37,132 bases of DNA, taken from NCBI GenBank assembly GCA_018653315.1, contig JABIAL010000015.1:1-37132 (forward strand), given 5' to 3'. Position 1 is the first letter of the stretch, and each line of letters opens with the position of its first letter. The position numbers and the translations under genes are program-made. This document shows, piece by piece, positions 9,062 to 17,741 of this stretch. The notes under the pieces are model-generated. The model made no database searches. It saw only the letters and a list, made by a program, of their open reading frames with translations, and was not told the DNA's origin. The DNA is from a bacterium (GTDB lineage: Bacteria > Patescibacteriota > Patescibacteriia > UBA1558 > GWA2-36-10).

Positions 9062-10627
9062 TTAATCAAACAAATAATCAACATTCAAGACCAAAACCGG
9101 ACGACCATCAGCTGCAACGGCCACAAAACTAACTATCTTATTATTTTTCAATACCTTTGGCGTGCGTTTAATAATAATATCCTCTTCTTTGGTTATCTGT
9201 GGTAAGGGTAACAATATTTTTTTATTATCATGTTTTATAATAGCTAAATTTTGTGTAACTATAGATAATTTCTTAATTTCCAACACCTTAGCCAACGATA
9301 TCAGTGAATATTTAATATTTTTATGGACAAAATTTGTTTGTTTATCAAAAACAATTAGTTTTGGTAAACGTATTATTTTTATAACAGAAGCATTGGGCAA
9401 GGCTAAATAAAAATTACCAATTTGAAAAACTAAACTCCGCAAGACAGATACTGGTAATGGCAATAAAATAGTAAAACGAGCACCTTTATTTTTACTACTA
9501 TCGACTACCACACTTCCTCTTAAATCCTTGACTCTTTTTTGTACTAAACTAAGCCCAACTCCTCTACCTCCTCTGATACTTGTAGTGCTACTAGAAGAAA
9601 AATGGCCATCAAAAATCAATTGTTTGATATCTGATAGTTTCATTTCTTTACTTTGAGCGGTGGTTATTATCTTTTTCTTTAAGGCAATAGCTAAAATTTC
9701 CTGCCAATCAATGCCTTGTCCATTATCAGCAACTACTATTTTAACAGAATCATTGACTATTTCTGTCTGCACAATAATTTGACCATCTTTTTGCTTAGTA
9801 GTAATCCCATGTACCATTGCGTTGCGTAATAACTGAACAATAATATCTATCATATCATCCAAGATAGTTTTATCTAGAGACAAACCATTATCCTCAATAA
9901 TCAAATTAACATTTTTCTTCTCTGCTTTAGCTAACTCTCTGACTAAGCGGGGCAAAGGTGAAAAAATTTGAGCCAAAGACATTGTCCTTAATTCTTTAAC
10001 TTCACGACGTAAATCAGCAACTATTCTATCTATCTCTAGACAAGATTTAGTAGAATCAGGATCATGAGATATTAAACATTGCAAATTCATTTTAGCTACA
10101 AAGAGAGAATCAACGATCCTTTGTAGTTTGTCCAGACGATCTGTAGGTACTACTATTTCTAATGGAGTATATAAATCAGAACCAGAATGAGTAATATAGC
10201 TCAAAGAAGCTCTGGCTTGTTTTTTAATTTTAGTTTTTGTCTTAGTTGCGTTATTTTTAATAACTTGTTTTAAACTTTTAATATGAATATCTAAATTAGC
10301 CTCTTTCCCTTGTGAGATGATGTTCTTTATATTCTTGTCTAATACTTGCAAAGTTTTAAATAAAATATCTAGTACTTTCTCACTAAGCTCTAATTCTTTG
10401 TGTAATAAAGCATAAAAAATATCTTCTGCTAGATGTAAAACTTTGACTGTTTTATTGTATTCCATAGTAGCAGCTGCGCCCTTCATAGAATGAGTAATGC
10501 GTAAAATATCTTCAATTAAATAAAGATCTTTTGAATGTTTTTCCCAAGCTAAGAAAAGATTGGACAATTTTTTTAATTGTTCAACACTTGTGTCAATATA
10601 AAAAGTTTTATATTTATTATTTGGCAT
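9062..10627 (-). CDS. cheA: CheA-like histidine kinase (Hpt, dimerization, HATPase_c, CheW-like; no evident P2 domain)
   Basis: Hpt motif ITHSMKGAAATM; N box QLLRNAMVHGI; VVADNGQGID; GRGVGLSLVQ; CheW-like C-terminus FQIGNFYLALPNASVIKIIRLPK. Confidence 0.93.
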   Translation of the reverse strand: MPNNKYKTFYIDTSVEQLKKLSNLFLAWEKHSKDLYLIEDILRITHSMKGAAATMEYNKTVKVLHLAEDIFYALLHKELELSEKVLDILFKTLQVLDKNIKNIISQGKEANLDIHIKSLKQVIKNNATKTKTKIKKQARASLSYITHSGSDLYTPLEIVVPTDRLDKLQRIVDSLFVAKMNLQCLISHDPDSTKSCLEIDRIVADLRREVKELRTMSLAQIFSPLPRLVRELAKAEKKNVNLIIEDNGLSLDKTILDDMIDIIVQLLRNAMVHGITTKQKDGQIIVQTEIVNDSVKIVVADNGQGIDWQEILAIALKKKIITTAQSKEMKLSDIKQLIFDGHFSSSSTTSIRGGRGVGLSLVQKRVKDLRGSVVVDSSKNKGARFTILLPLPVSVLRSLVFQIGNFYLALPNASVIKIIRLPKLIVFDKQTNFVHKNIKYSLISLAKVLEIKKLSIVTQNLAIIKHDNKKILLPLPQITKEEDIIIKRTPKVLKNNKIVSFVAVAADGRPVLVLNVDYLFD

Positions 10628-11030
10628 CCAAATTAATATCCTTTAACACTGGTTTCACCTCTAAAACCTTAATCTTTTTCTTATTAACTAAAATATATTC
10701 TTTCAAAATATCTTGAGTTCTACTCTTATTCAATATTGCGCTCACTATATCTCCAGCTGATTTAATAATCCAGCCATAATAGTGATGGTCAAATTTGACC
10801 ATAGCACACTTTTCATTGCTATTTTTTGTCATTAAAGTAAAAATTTTAGCAGTATCTAATAGAGTTACAAGATGACCATTATGATAAGTAAAACCAATGA
10901 TGCGCTTGTCCATCTGTGGAATAGGTGTGATTTGTCGAATATGAAAAAAATGATAACTACTAGACAAAGGTACAGCGTATTGTTGTCCATCGACATTGAC
11001 TAAAATAAATTTTTGTTTTTTATTAGGCAT
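10617..11030 (-). CDS. cheW: CheW-like coupling protein
   Basis: KFILVNVDGQQYAVPLS...ITPIPQMDKRIIGFTYHNGHLVTLLDTAKIF. Start at MPNKKQK (ATG 11028-11030) preferred to the longer ORF because it follows the upstream stop at 11032. Confidence 0.88.
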   Translation of the reverse strand: MPNKKQKFILVNVDGQQYAVPLSSSYHFFHIRQITPIPQMDKRIIGFTYHNGHLVTLLDTAKIFTLMTKNSNEKCAMVKFDHHYYGWIIKSAGDIVSAILNKSRTQDILKEYILVNKKKIKVLEVKPVLKDINLDAK

Positions 11031-11031
11031 A

Positions 11032-12171
11032 TTATTTTGATCCCAACAAAGATGATAAGCTATCAATCACTCGCTGTAAATTATTAAATGATCGATTTAA
11101 AGTACCAATTGCATAGACCTGTTTTTTTACTGAATTACTTACTTGATTAATATTTTTTGACAAATTCTTGCTATCCTTATCAAGTATAGTAGTAGTACTA
11201 TCGATTTTTTCTATGCTTTGGCGAACATCTTTAGTCTCTTGATCAATAATTTTAATATCTTGACAAATATCTTTAGTTTGTTTACTAATTTTAGTCAAAA
11301 AATTTATAGTCTGTCCAATAGTGGTAATATTTTTATCTGCCGAGCCTTGTTTATTAACCGCTCTTTGCTGGCTTTGTTTTAATTGCCTTTGCATATCTTC
11401 GGTCAATCCTTGAATATTAACAGCTACCTGCTGACCAACAGAATTAAGTTGTCGTATTTGACCTACTAAACTACTAAATTCTTCAGAATCTGCTGTTTTA
11501 TGAGCCTCAACAGCTGTATTTAGACTCAAATAATGAGCCAAATCTGCCATTGATGCTACTCGCTGAGCAATAAACTGTATTTTATCGGTATAAGCATCTA
11601 AGGCCACGTAAAGCTTCTGATTATCAGTAGATAATTGTTTTATCACTACTAGACTATCTAGAGCACTTTGTGATTTATTCTCACTATTTGTGGCCAAATT
11701 ATCTATCATTACTGTGCTTTGAGCTGTTTTGTTTATTTTGTTAGCAATTTGTTTGATAGAACTTTTTATTTCTGTACCAGTCTGATTATTAACCTTAAAA
11801 CCTGTCTGACAACTTTTTATATTTAACGACAATACTTCAATATTCTCTTTGTTATCTTTGTTAATATTGCTGAGATTATTTAAAGATTTTTTAAAAGTTT
11901 TAATAATTTTTCTTATCTCTACGATTTGCTCTTGAACAACACCATGATTAGGTAGGTTGATTTTACGAGCAGCAATAATAGCTAAAATAATAACTGAGGC
12001 TATGGTAAATACAAGCGATAATACAATTTTATCTATAGCTAAATAAAATAAATTTAAATCTTTAGCGATAACTGACCAAAAAATAGCTAATATAATAGCT
12101 GTGGTAAGCAAGGCCACGATTAAAAACCAAGCAATAAAGCGCCAATAAATTTTATTTTTGCTAATATACAT
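11032..12171 (-). CDS. Divergent methyl-accepting chemotaxis protein-like transducer
   Basis: Two N-terminal TM helices with a very short intervening loop, then a long coiled coil with an MCP tip-like segment ASMADLAHYLSLNTAVEAHKTADSEEFSSLVGQIRQL. The ORF-track start at 12192 is TTG; ATG at 12171 preferred. Confidence 0.82.
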   Translation of the reverse strand: MYISKNKIYWRFIAWFLIVALLTTAIILAIFWSVIAKDLNLFYLAIDKIVLSLVFTIASVIILAIIAARKINLPNHGVVQEQIVEIRKIIKTFKKSLNNLSNINKDNKENIEVLSLNIKSCQTGFKVNNQTGTEIKSSIKQIANKINKTAQSTVMIDNLATNSENKSQSALDSLVVIKQLSTDNQKLYVALDAYTDKIQFIAQRVASMADLAHYLSLNTAVEAHKTADSEEFSSLVGQIRQLNSVGQQVAVNIQGLTEDMQRQLKQSQQRAVNKQGSADKNITTIGQTINFLTKISKQTKDICQDIKIIDQETKDVRQSIEKIDSTTTILDKDSKNLSKNINQVSNSVKKQVYAIGTLNRSFNNLQRVIDSLSSLLGSK

Positions 12172-12218
12172 AGCGTGAATACCTGCTAACAATTTAATGA
12201 AATCATTAGTAAGTTTTT

Positions 12219-12238
12219 CCTGCCTGCCGGCAGGCAGG
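12219..12238. repeat. Perfect 20-bp GC-rich palindrome CCTGCCTGCCGGCAGGCAGG
   Basis: Read directly; equals its own reverse complement; GC-rich in an AT-rich intergenic region. Confidence 0.95.
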
Positions 12239-12271
12239 TATTTGTTAGTTTGTTATTTTATTTAAAATAAA

Positions 12272-12303
12272 ATAATAAGGTAAGAAAACTCTTACCTTAT
12301 TAT
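12272..12303 (-). terminator. Candidate intrinsic terminator downstream of the 12334-14190 gene
   Basis: 14-bp perfect stem (ATAATAAGGTAAGA / TCTTACCTTATTAT) with a 4-nt loop, about 30 bp past the stop; T-rich on the minus strand after the stem. Confidence 0.65.
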
Positions 12304-12333
12304 AACATATTTACGTGATGAAACAAAGAGTAA

Positions 12334-14190
12334 TTAATTTTCTATAACACTTTGTAATAATTTTAATTTTTCTTCTGTTTCTACAATCTCAGGAAATCGC
12401 AAATAATTATCTTGCAAAAGCTCTAGGGCTATTTGCAGATATTCTTGAGCACGATCTTCATCTAACCAGGACAATTGATAATAAGCTTGAGCTAAATTAT
12501 ATATAACATCCGGACGATAGTCTGGTGTTAACTTAAATATAATATCCTGATAATAACCAATTGCTTTTTCGATATCATCTTGAGACGAATTTAAAGTACC
12601 CAGGGCTAAGTAATTATTAGCTATAAGATAATGTAATTTAGCATTCAGAAGATGCTGTTGACTAGCTTGAGCTGCATAAAATGAAACTAAATTATGGCCA
12701 ATATATTTTTCTTCAAGATTCCAATCATCATTAACTATAGTTTGCATCAAAACTAAACTCATATCTTGTTGGTAAGCTGGTGCAAGTTTAGAAATTTTAT
12801 CGGCACTTTGCACTATTTGCAACATTGATCTATTTTGATCATGATGAATTATTTGAATATTTTTTAATTGCCAATTAGCCAACATCGGCTTATAAAATAA
12901 AAAGAAAGCTAAAATAATAAATAAAATCAAACTTATTATTAAACGTAGATAAGATTTATAAATTTTAAACTTTTGTCCTCGGTGACTAAGATAATAAATA
13001 AAGGCTAGATAAATAAAATAAACCAACAACGATACAATGGTATCAAAATTAAAAAATAAAAAGATAGCATTAGCAAATAAACCCAAACCTAGTAACAGTC
13101 GTATTTGGCTAGCATTGCGTTTTAATTTAATTTTCTTTAAATAAATAAATGGTAAAGCTAAGAATATTAGATAGGCTAAAAATCCAATAACACCACCTTC
13201 AACCAAATAATCTACATACTGATTATGTGCTTTATCAAACCACATTCTGGTACCACTACCTTTATAAATATCTAAATCAAGATATTTATTAAATGGGATA
13301 TCAAAATTATTTCTCCCCCATCCTAAAAATGGCTTATCTTGCCAACCAATAAAACCAGACTGCCATGCTACTAACCTGGTTTCTATAGTGGTATCTGTGA
13401 AACTATAATTGGTAAAACGATTAGATAGATTATTTATGCCAACAAGAATTATTATTATTAACAAAAACGCCAAAGCAATACTTTGCAATCTCTTCTTTTT
13501 CCAAAAATGTATTATAAAATAAACACCACAAATAAATAAAGAAATAGCCAAGCTTAAAAAAGCAGCTCTAGATTGAGTTGCTAAAATAGCTGGTATGCTA
13601 AAAATAGCTATGCTAAAATGGATCGATTTAAAACGGCGATCAAAATAAACCAAAACTAGACTCAAGAAAAAGCTTAATAATAAATAGTGAGCTAAAAAAT
13701 TAGCATTACCAATCAAAGCAAAAACTCTACCTGCTTTTTCATCGGCAAATACTGACCAATTAAACATTTGTCCCCAAGACCAAATAATAGTAGCGAGCAC
13801 TACTAACTGATGAATACGCAAAAATTTCAGCCACTGCTTTTTCTTATTAAAAGCCAAAATAAGACCAAAGAAAAATGGTAACCACCACAAAAAATACAAT
13901 AAACCATCCATCCGCTGCCAATCTCCCCACCAACTTTTGATCGGGTCAGTACTAAATAAATTAATTGCTAAGATAATTATAAAAAACAAAATAATCACCT
14001 GTATAAAACGAGACTTCCAAAAATCTTTCTTAGCTGGCAAATAAAAAATAACCAACGGTAAACTGATTAAAATAAAAAATATCAGCCAAAAATACTTCCC
14101 AGTAATATATGGCTGATAAAAACCTAAATGCAAAAAAATAGGGATAAATAGAGTAAATGTTAATAAATACTGAAAAATCTTCTCCTTCAT
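12334..14190 (-). CDS. O-antigen ligase/Wzy-like polytopic membrane protein with TPR-like C-terminus
   Basis: Multi-TM; ETRLVAWQSGFIGWQDKPFLGWGRNNFDIPFNKY and KAHNQYVDYLVEGGVIGFLAYLIF typical of Wzy_C/WaaL; TPR-like C-terminal helices. Confidence 0.88.
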   Translation of the reverse strand: MKEKIFQYLLTFTLFIPIFLHLGFYQPYITGKYFWLIFFILISLPLVIFYLPAKKDFWKSRFIQVIILFFIIILAINLFSTDPIKSWWGDWQRMDGLLYFLWWLPFFFGLILAFNKKKQWLKFLRIHQLVVLATIIWSWGQMFNWSVFADEKAGRVFALIGNANFLAHYLLLSFFLSLVLVYFDRRFKSIHFSIAIFSIPAILATQSRAAFLSLAISLFICGVYFIIHFWKKKRLQSIALAFLLIIIILVGINNLSNRFTNYSFTDTTIETRLVAWQSGFIGWQDKPFLGWGRNNFDIPFNKYLDLDIYKGSGTRMWFDKAHNQYVDYLVEGGVIGFLAYLIFLALPFIYLKKIKLKRNASQIRLLLGLGLFANAIFLFFNFDTIVSLLVYFIYLAFIYYLSHRGQKFKIYKSYLRLIISLILFIILAFFLFYKPMLANWQLKNIQIIHHDQNRSMLQIVQSADKISKLAPAYQQDMSLVLMQTIVNDDWNLEEKYIGHNLVSFYAAQASQQHLLNAKLHYLIANNYLALGTLNSSQDDIEKAIGYYQDIIFKLTPDYRPDVIYNLAQAYYQLSWLDEDRAQEYLQIALELLQDNYLRFPEIVETEEKLKLLQSVIEN

Positions 14191-14196
14191 AAAAGA

Positions 14197-16299
14197 TTAT
14201 TTAAGATAACTATCTATGACATTAACAATATCAAATAATTCCTGAGTCTGCGCTTGATAAGCTATATTATTTAATCTAGCTATTTCACTATCGTCAAAAG
14301 TCCTATTTATTTTATCCATATTTAATACGGACAAATCATCTAATATATTTGCTAACAAAACTACATCTTTTTCAAAGAAGGCAACTTTCATCAGATTCCA
14401 ATAAACGCCATTAACCCACGGAGATAAATCAACTAGTTCTTGTGCTGTTTTTCTAGCCTCTACTATATTACCTTGTGCTAGATAAGAATCAGTCAAGCTT
14501 AAATAAATATCTGGTCGTTGTGGCGCTAAATTGTGTAACTTTTCTAGTAAAGCTAAATTTTTATCTAGAAAACTTGGATCAAATTGAGCAAAATTATAAT
14601 AAAAATTTGCCAAAAATAAATTAGCACGAACATCTTCTGGATAACGATTAGACACTTCCTCCATGTATACTTTAGTTAAATAAAACACCTTATCCTTAGC
14701 TGGACCAGCCACATCTGGTCTAGAGATAACTCCCATAGCCAAACGATACAGATTATCCACCTTTTCTTTATCGCCAATAAAAGACAACTCCCATGACCTT
14801 TGCCATTTGTCTAGTGCTTGATTCATTTGATTTTCTGTCACAGACATTGAGCTAGTTTTTATCGACTCGACCAACATTAAGTTTGATCTTAATGGTTTAA
14901 CAACGAATAAATTAGTCACAAATAAAAATCCTGCGATACAAAATAAGGCCACTAATTTTTTAGGCACCTGTTTTCTACCCTCAAAAAAATGCCATTCTTT
15001 ATCTCCAACAAATAAAAATCCTAAAATTAAATATAAAATAACATTAGTATTTAAACTATCAAAAATAAATAAATCATGAAACAAAAAGCTCAGTAAAAAA
15101 CTAATCCACAAAAAAGGTATTAACCACTGCTGATCTTTTTTATATTTTCTATACAAACGTCTAATTGAATAAATAAATACGGAAAGATATAAGATCAAAC
15201 CCAATATTCCACTTTGCACAAGATGTTGCATTAAAATATTATGTGGCCGATCAAACCAAATCTCTGAACCCAGAGTATGAAATATCTCAATCGGAAAATA
15301 TTTATTAAAAACATATTGAAAATTTTCTTCCCCCCAGCCTAAAATTGGTTTTTCAGCTACACCAGAAAAACTATTACGCCAAATCATCAAACGAGATTGA
15401 GCAGTGGTATCAGTCAAGGAAATATTAGCCACTTTACCAAGCATCGGCACTTTTTTTACCCAATTACTATCTTGCTGTGCAAATAATAAACTTAAAAATA
15501 ATATACCCGCTATAAAAACAGCTAGAATACCATAATACCAGCGATTTCTCTTTTTTCTTTCAAAATATAAATAAAAAATGCCAAATAAAAATATAAAAAG
15601 TAATAAGCCTAAAAACGCACCTCTGGTATGCGTACTTAATAAAATAAACACAAATAAAATAGAACTAATTATATAAAAAATTCTAATCCATAATTGCTTA
15701 TTATTAACAAATAAATAAGCTAACAAAACTATATGAATCATCATATATGAACCAACATAGGCCGCATTACCTAAAGTAGAAGTTAAGCGAACCCCGCCAG
15801 ATGATTCTATTACAAAATCTAATCCCAATCTTTGACCAACCGCTACTAAGGCTACAAACCAAGCAGATAACAATGAAACATGAAAAAATAGGTGCCAATC
15901 TTTTTTGTTTGGTAACACACCAATTAAAACAACTAAATACAAAATAATATGCAGCCAATTTAATAAGCCGTCCATTCTTTCAAAATTACTCCAGAAACTA
16001 AAACCAAAATTTTGTCCAAATAAACTTGAGATTGTAAAACTTATTACAAAAAATACTAAAAACCAAAAACCTTTATTAAACTTTGGCCTCAAATCTTTAT
16101 GCAACCAAGCTAAATATAGATAAATGAAAAAAATTATCTCGACAATAAACCTAAATAAAAAATTACGAGGAGCAATAAAAGGGAAGTAAAAATCCGACAA
16201 AACTACTAATGGTAAAAATAAAATGAGCCCTAGCCCAATCTTTACAATGATTAATAAATAGTCATTATAATCATTATATTTACGAAAAAAATGTGACAT
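14197..16299 (-). CDS. O-antigen ligase/Wzy-like polytopic membrane protein with TPR-like C-terminus (paralogue of neighbour)
   Basis: QSRLMIWRNSFSGVAEKPILGWGEENFQYVFNKYFP and RPHNILMQHLVQSGILGLILYLSVF; C-terminal RPDIYLSLTDSYLAQGNIVEARKTAQELVDLSP TPR-like. Confidence 0.88.
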   Translation of the reverse strand: MSHFFRKYNDYNDYLLIIVKIGLGLILFLPLVVLSDFYFPFIAPRNFLFRFIVEIIFFIYLYLAWLHKDLRPKFNKGFWFLVFFVISFTISSLFGQNFGFSFWSNFERMDGLLNWLHIILYLVVLIGVLPNKKDWHLFFHVSLLSAWFVALVAVGQRLGLDFVIESSGGVRLTSTLGNAAYVGSYMMIHIVLLAYLFVNNKQLWIRIFYIISSILFVFILLSTHTRGAFLGLLLFIFLFGIFYLYFERKKRNRWYYGILAVFIAGILFLSLLFAQQDSNWVKKVPMLGKVANISLTDTTAQSRLMIWRNSFSGVAEKPILGWGEENFQYVFNKYFPIEIFHTLGSEIWFDRPHNILMQHLVQSGILGLILYLSVFIYSIRRLYRKYKKDQQWLIPFLWISFLLSFLFHDLFIFDSLNTNVILYLILGFLFVGDKEWHFFEGRKQVPKKLVALFCIAGFLFVTNLFVVKPLRSNLMLVESIKTSSMSVTENQMNQALDKWQRSWELSFIGDKEKVDNLYRLAMGVISRPDVAGPAKDKVFYLTKVYMEEVSNRYPEDVRANLFLANFYYNFAQFDPSFLDKNLALLEKLHNLAPQRPDIYLSLTDSYLAQGNIVEARKTAQELVDLSPWVNGVYWNLMKVAFFEKDVVLLANILDDLSVLNMDKINRTFDDSEIARLNNIAYQAQTQELFDIVNVIDSYLK

Positions 16300-16317
16300 A
16301 AAAAAATATTTATTTTA

Positions 16318-16347
16318 TTGACAAATTATAGCTATTTCTATTATAAT
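16318..16347 (+). promoter_or_regulatory. Sigma70-type promoter TTGACA-N18-TATAAT for the plus-strand glycan operon
   Basis: TTGACA 16318-16323, TATAAT 16342-16347, 26 bp before ATG 16373, in a divergent intergenic region. Confidence 0.8.
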
Positions 16348-16372
16348 ATAAAATATTTACTAAGACAAATCT

Positions 16373-17737
16373 ATGAAAAAAATCCTATTATTATTAGGCG
16401 ACATTATATTACTATACGCCAGTTTATGGCTGACTCTCTGGTTTAGATATGATAACGTAAGTATTGAATTATGGCAAAGTCATTTTTGGCCATTTTCTTT
16501 AGTATTTGCCATTTGGTTAATGATCTTTTTCATCAATGGATTATATGAAATACGCAAAGTAAAAAATGATCATAAATTTTATGGCCAACTAGTCAGTAAC
16601 CTAGCGGTTAATACTTTGTTAGGCTTTTCATTTTTCTACTTGATATTAGGAAGATTTAGCTCACTCAGACCACAAGCAGTCTTAGTTGTTCTGATAATCA
16701 TTTTTGCAATTCTATGGATAATCTGGCGTAAATTATTCTATATTATGATCTCTAGTACTAGATTATCAAATAATATAGCTGTCATCGGAGTAAACAAAGA
16801 ATCTCTACTTTTGGCTGAAGAGATAATCACCAAACCTCACTTGGGTTATAAACTTAAATTAATCATTAACCCTGACAATGCACCTTTACCAGAAAAATTT
16901 CAAATAGCTAAAATAACAAGAGAGCTAGCTAACCTAAAAGATAATCTGCAAAAACAAAATATCAACACAGTAGTGGTGGTCAATGATGCGAAATATGGTC
17001 CAGAAGTAGCTCGTTATTTATTTGAAAGTCTAGATTTAAAAATAAACTACTTTAACCTAACAGATTTCTATGAAAAAATTACTGGTAAAGTACCAGTGAC
17101 AGCCTTAGAAAAGAATTGGTTTTTACAAAACTTTGGTCAGACGAATAATCAATGGTTTTTATTAGTCAAAAGAACATACGATGTTTTCTTTGCCTCACTC
17201 TTTGGTTTAATATCTTTAATTTTTTTACCAATATTAGCTTTGATGATCAAACTAGAGTCCCGTGGACCTGTCATCTATAAACAAAAAAGGATTGGCTTAG
17301 GAGGAAAAGAATTTTTTGCCTACAAATTAAGATCTATGGCACAAAATGCTGAAAAAAATGGCGCACAATGGGCTAAAGAAAAAGATAATCGGGTAACAAA
17401 AATTGGTAAATTTATTCGCAAAACTAGATTAGATGAAATACCACAATTTTGGAATATTATAAAAGGAGAAATGAGTTTTGTTGGACCACGTCCTGAAAGA
17501 CCAGAGTTTGTAGAAATCCTAAAAAAAGAAATTCCATTTTACAATGAAAGACATCTAGCTAAACCCGGTTTAACTGGCTGGGCCCAAATTAATTTTCCCT
17601 ATGGAGCTTCAGTTGCCGACGCTAAAGAAAAATTACAATACGATTTATTTTATATAAAAAATCAAAGTATCTCTTTAGATATTTCAATTATTCTAAAAAC
17701 TATTAATACAATTTTTAATGCCACTCTGGGCAGATAA
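16373..17737 (+). CDS. Exopolysaccharide polyprenyl glycosylphosphotransferase (initiating sugar transferase)
   Basis: N-terminal TM bundle; C-terminal KRTYDVFFASLFGLISLIFLPILALMIKLESRGPVIYKQKRIGLGGKEFFAYKLRSM...TRLDEIPQFWNIIKGEMSFVGPRPERPEFV...KPGLTGWAQIN. Confidence 0.95.
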   Translation: MKKILLLLGDIILLYASLWLTLWFRYDNVSIELWQSHFWPFSLVFAIWLMIFFINGLYEIRKVKNDHKFYGQLVSNLAVNTLLGFSFFYLILGRFSSLRPQAVLVVLIIIFAILWIIWRKLFYIMISSTRLSNNIAVIGVNKESLLLAEEIITKPHLGYKLKLIINPDNAPLPEKFQIAKITRELANLKDNLQKQNINTVVVVNDAKYGPEVARYLFESLDLKINYFNLTDFYEKITGKVPVTALEKNWFLQNFGQTNNQWFLLVKRTYDVFFASLFGLISLIFLPILALMIKLESRGPVIYKQKRIGLGGKEFFAYKLRSMAQNAEKNGAQWAKEKDNRVTKIGKFIRKTRLDEIPQFWNIIKGEMSFVGPRPERPEFVEILKKEIPFYNERHLAKPGLTGWAQINFPYGASVADAKEKLQYDLFYIKNQSISLDISIILKTINTIFNATLGR

Positions 17738-17741
17738 TATT

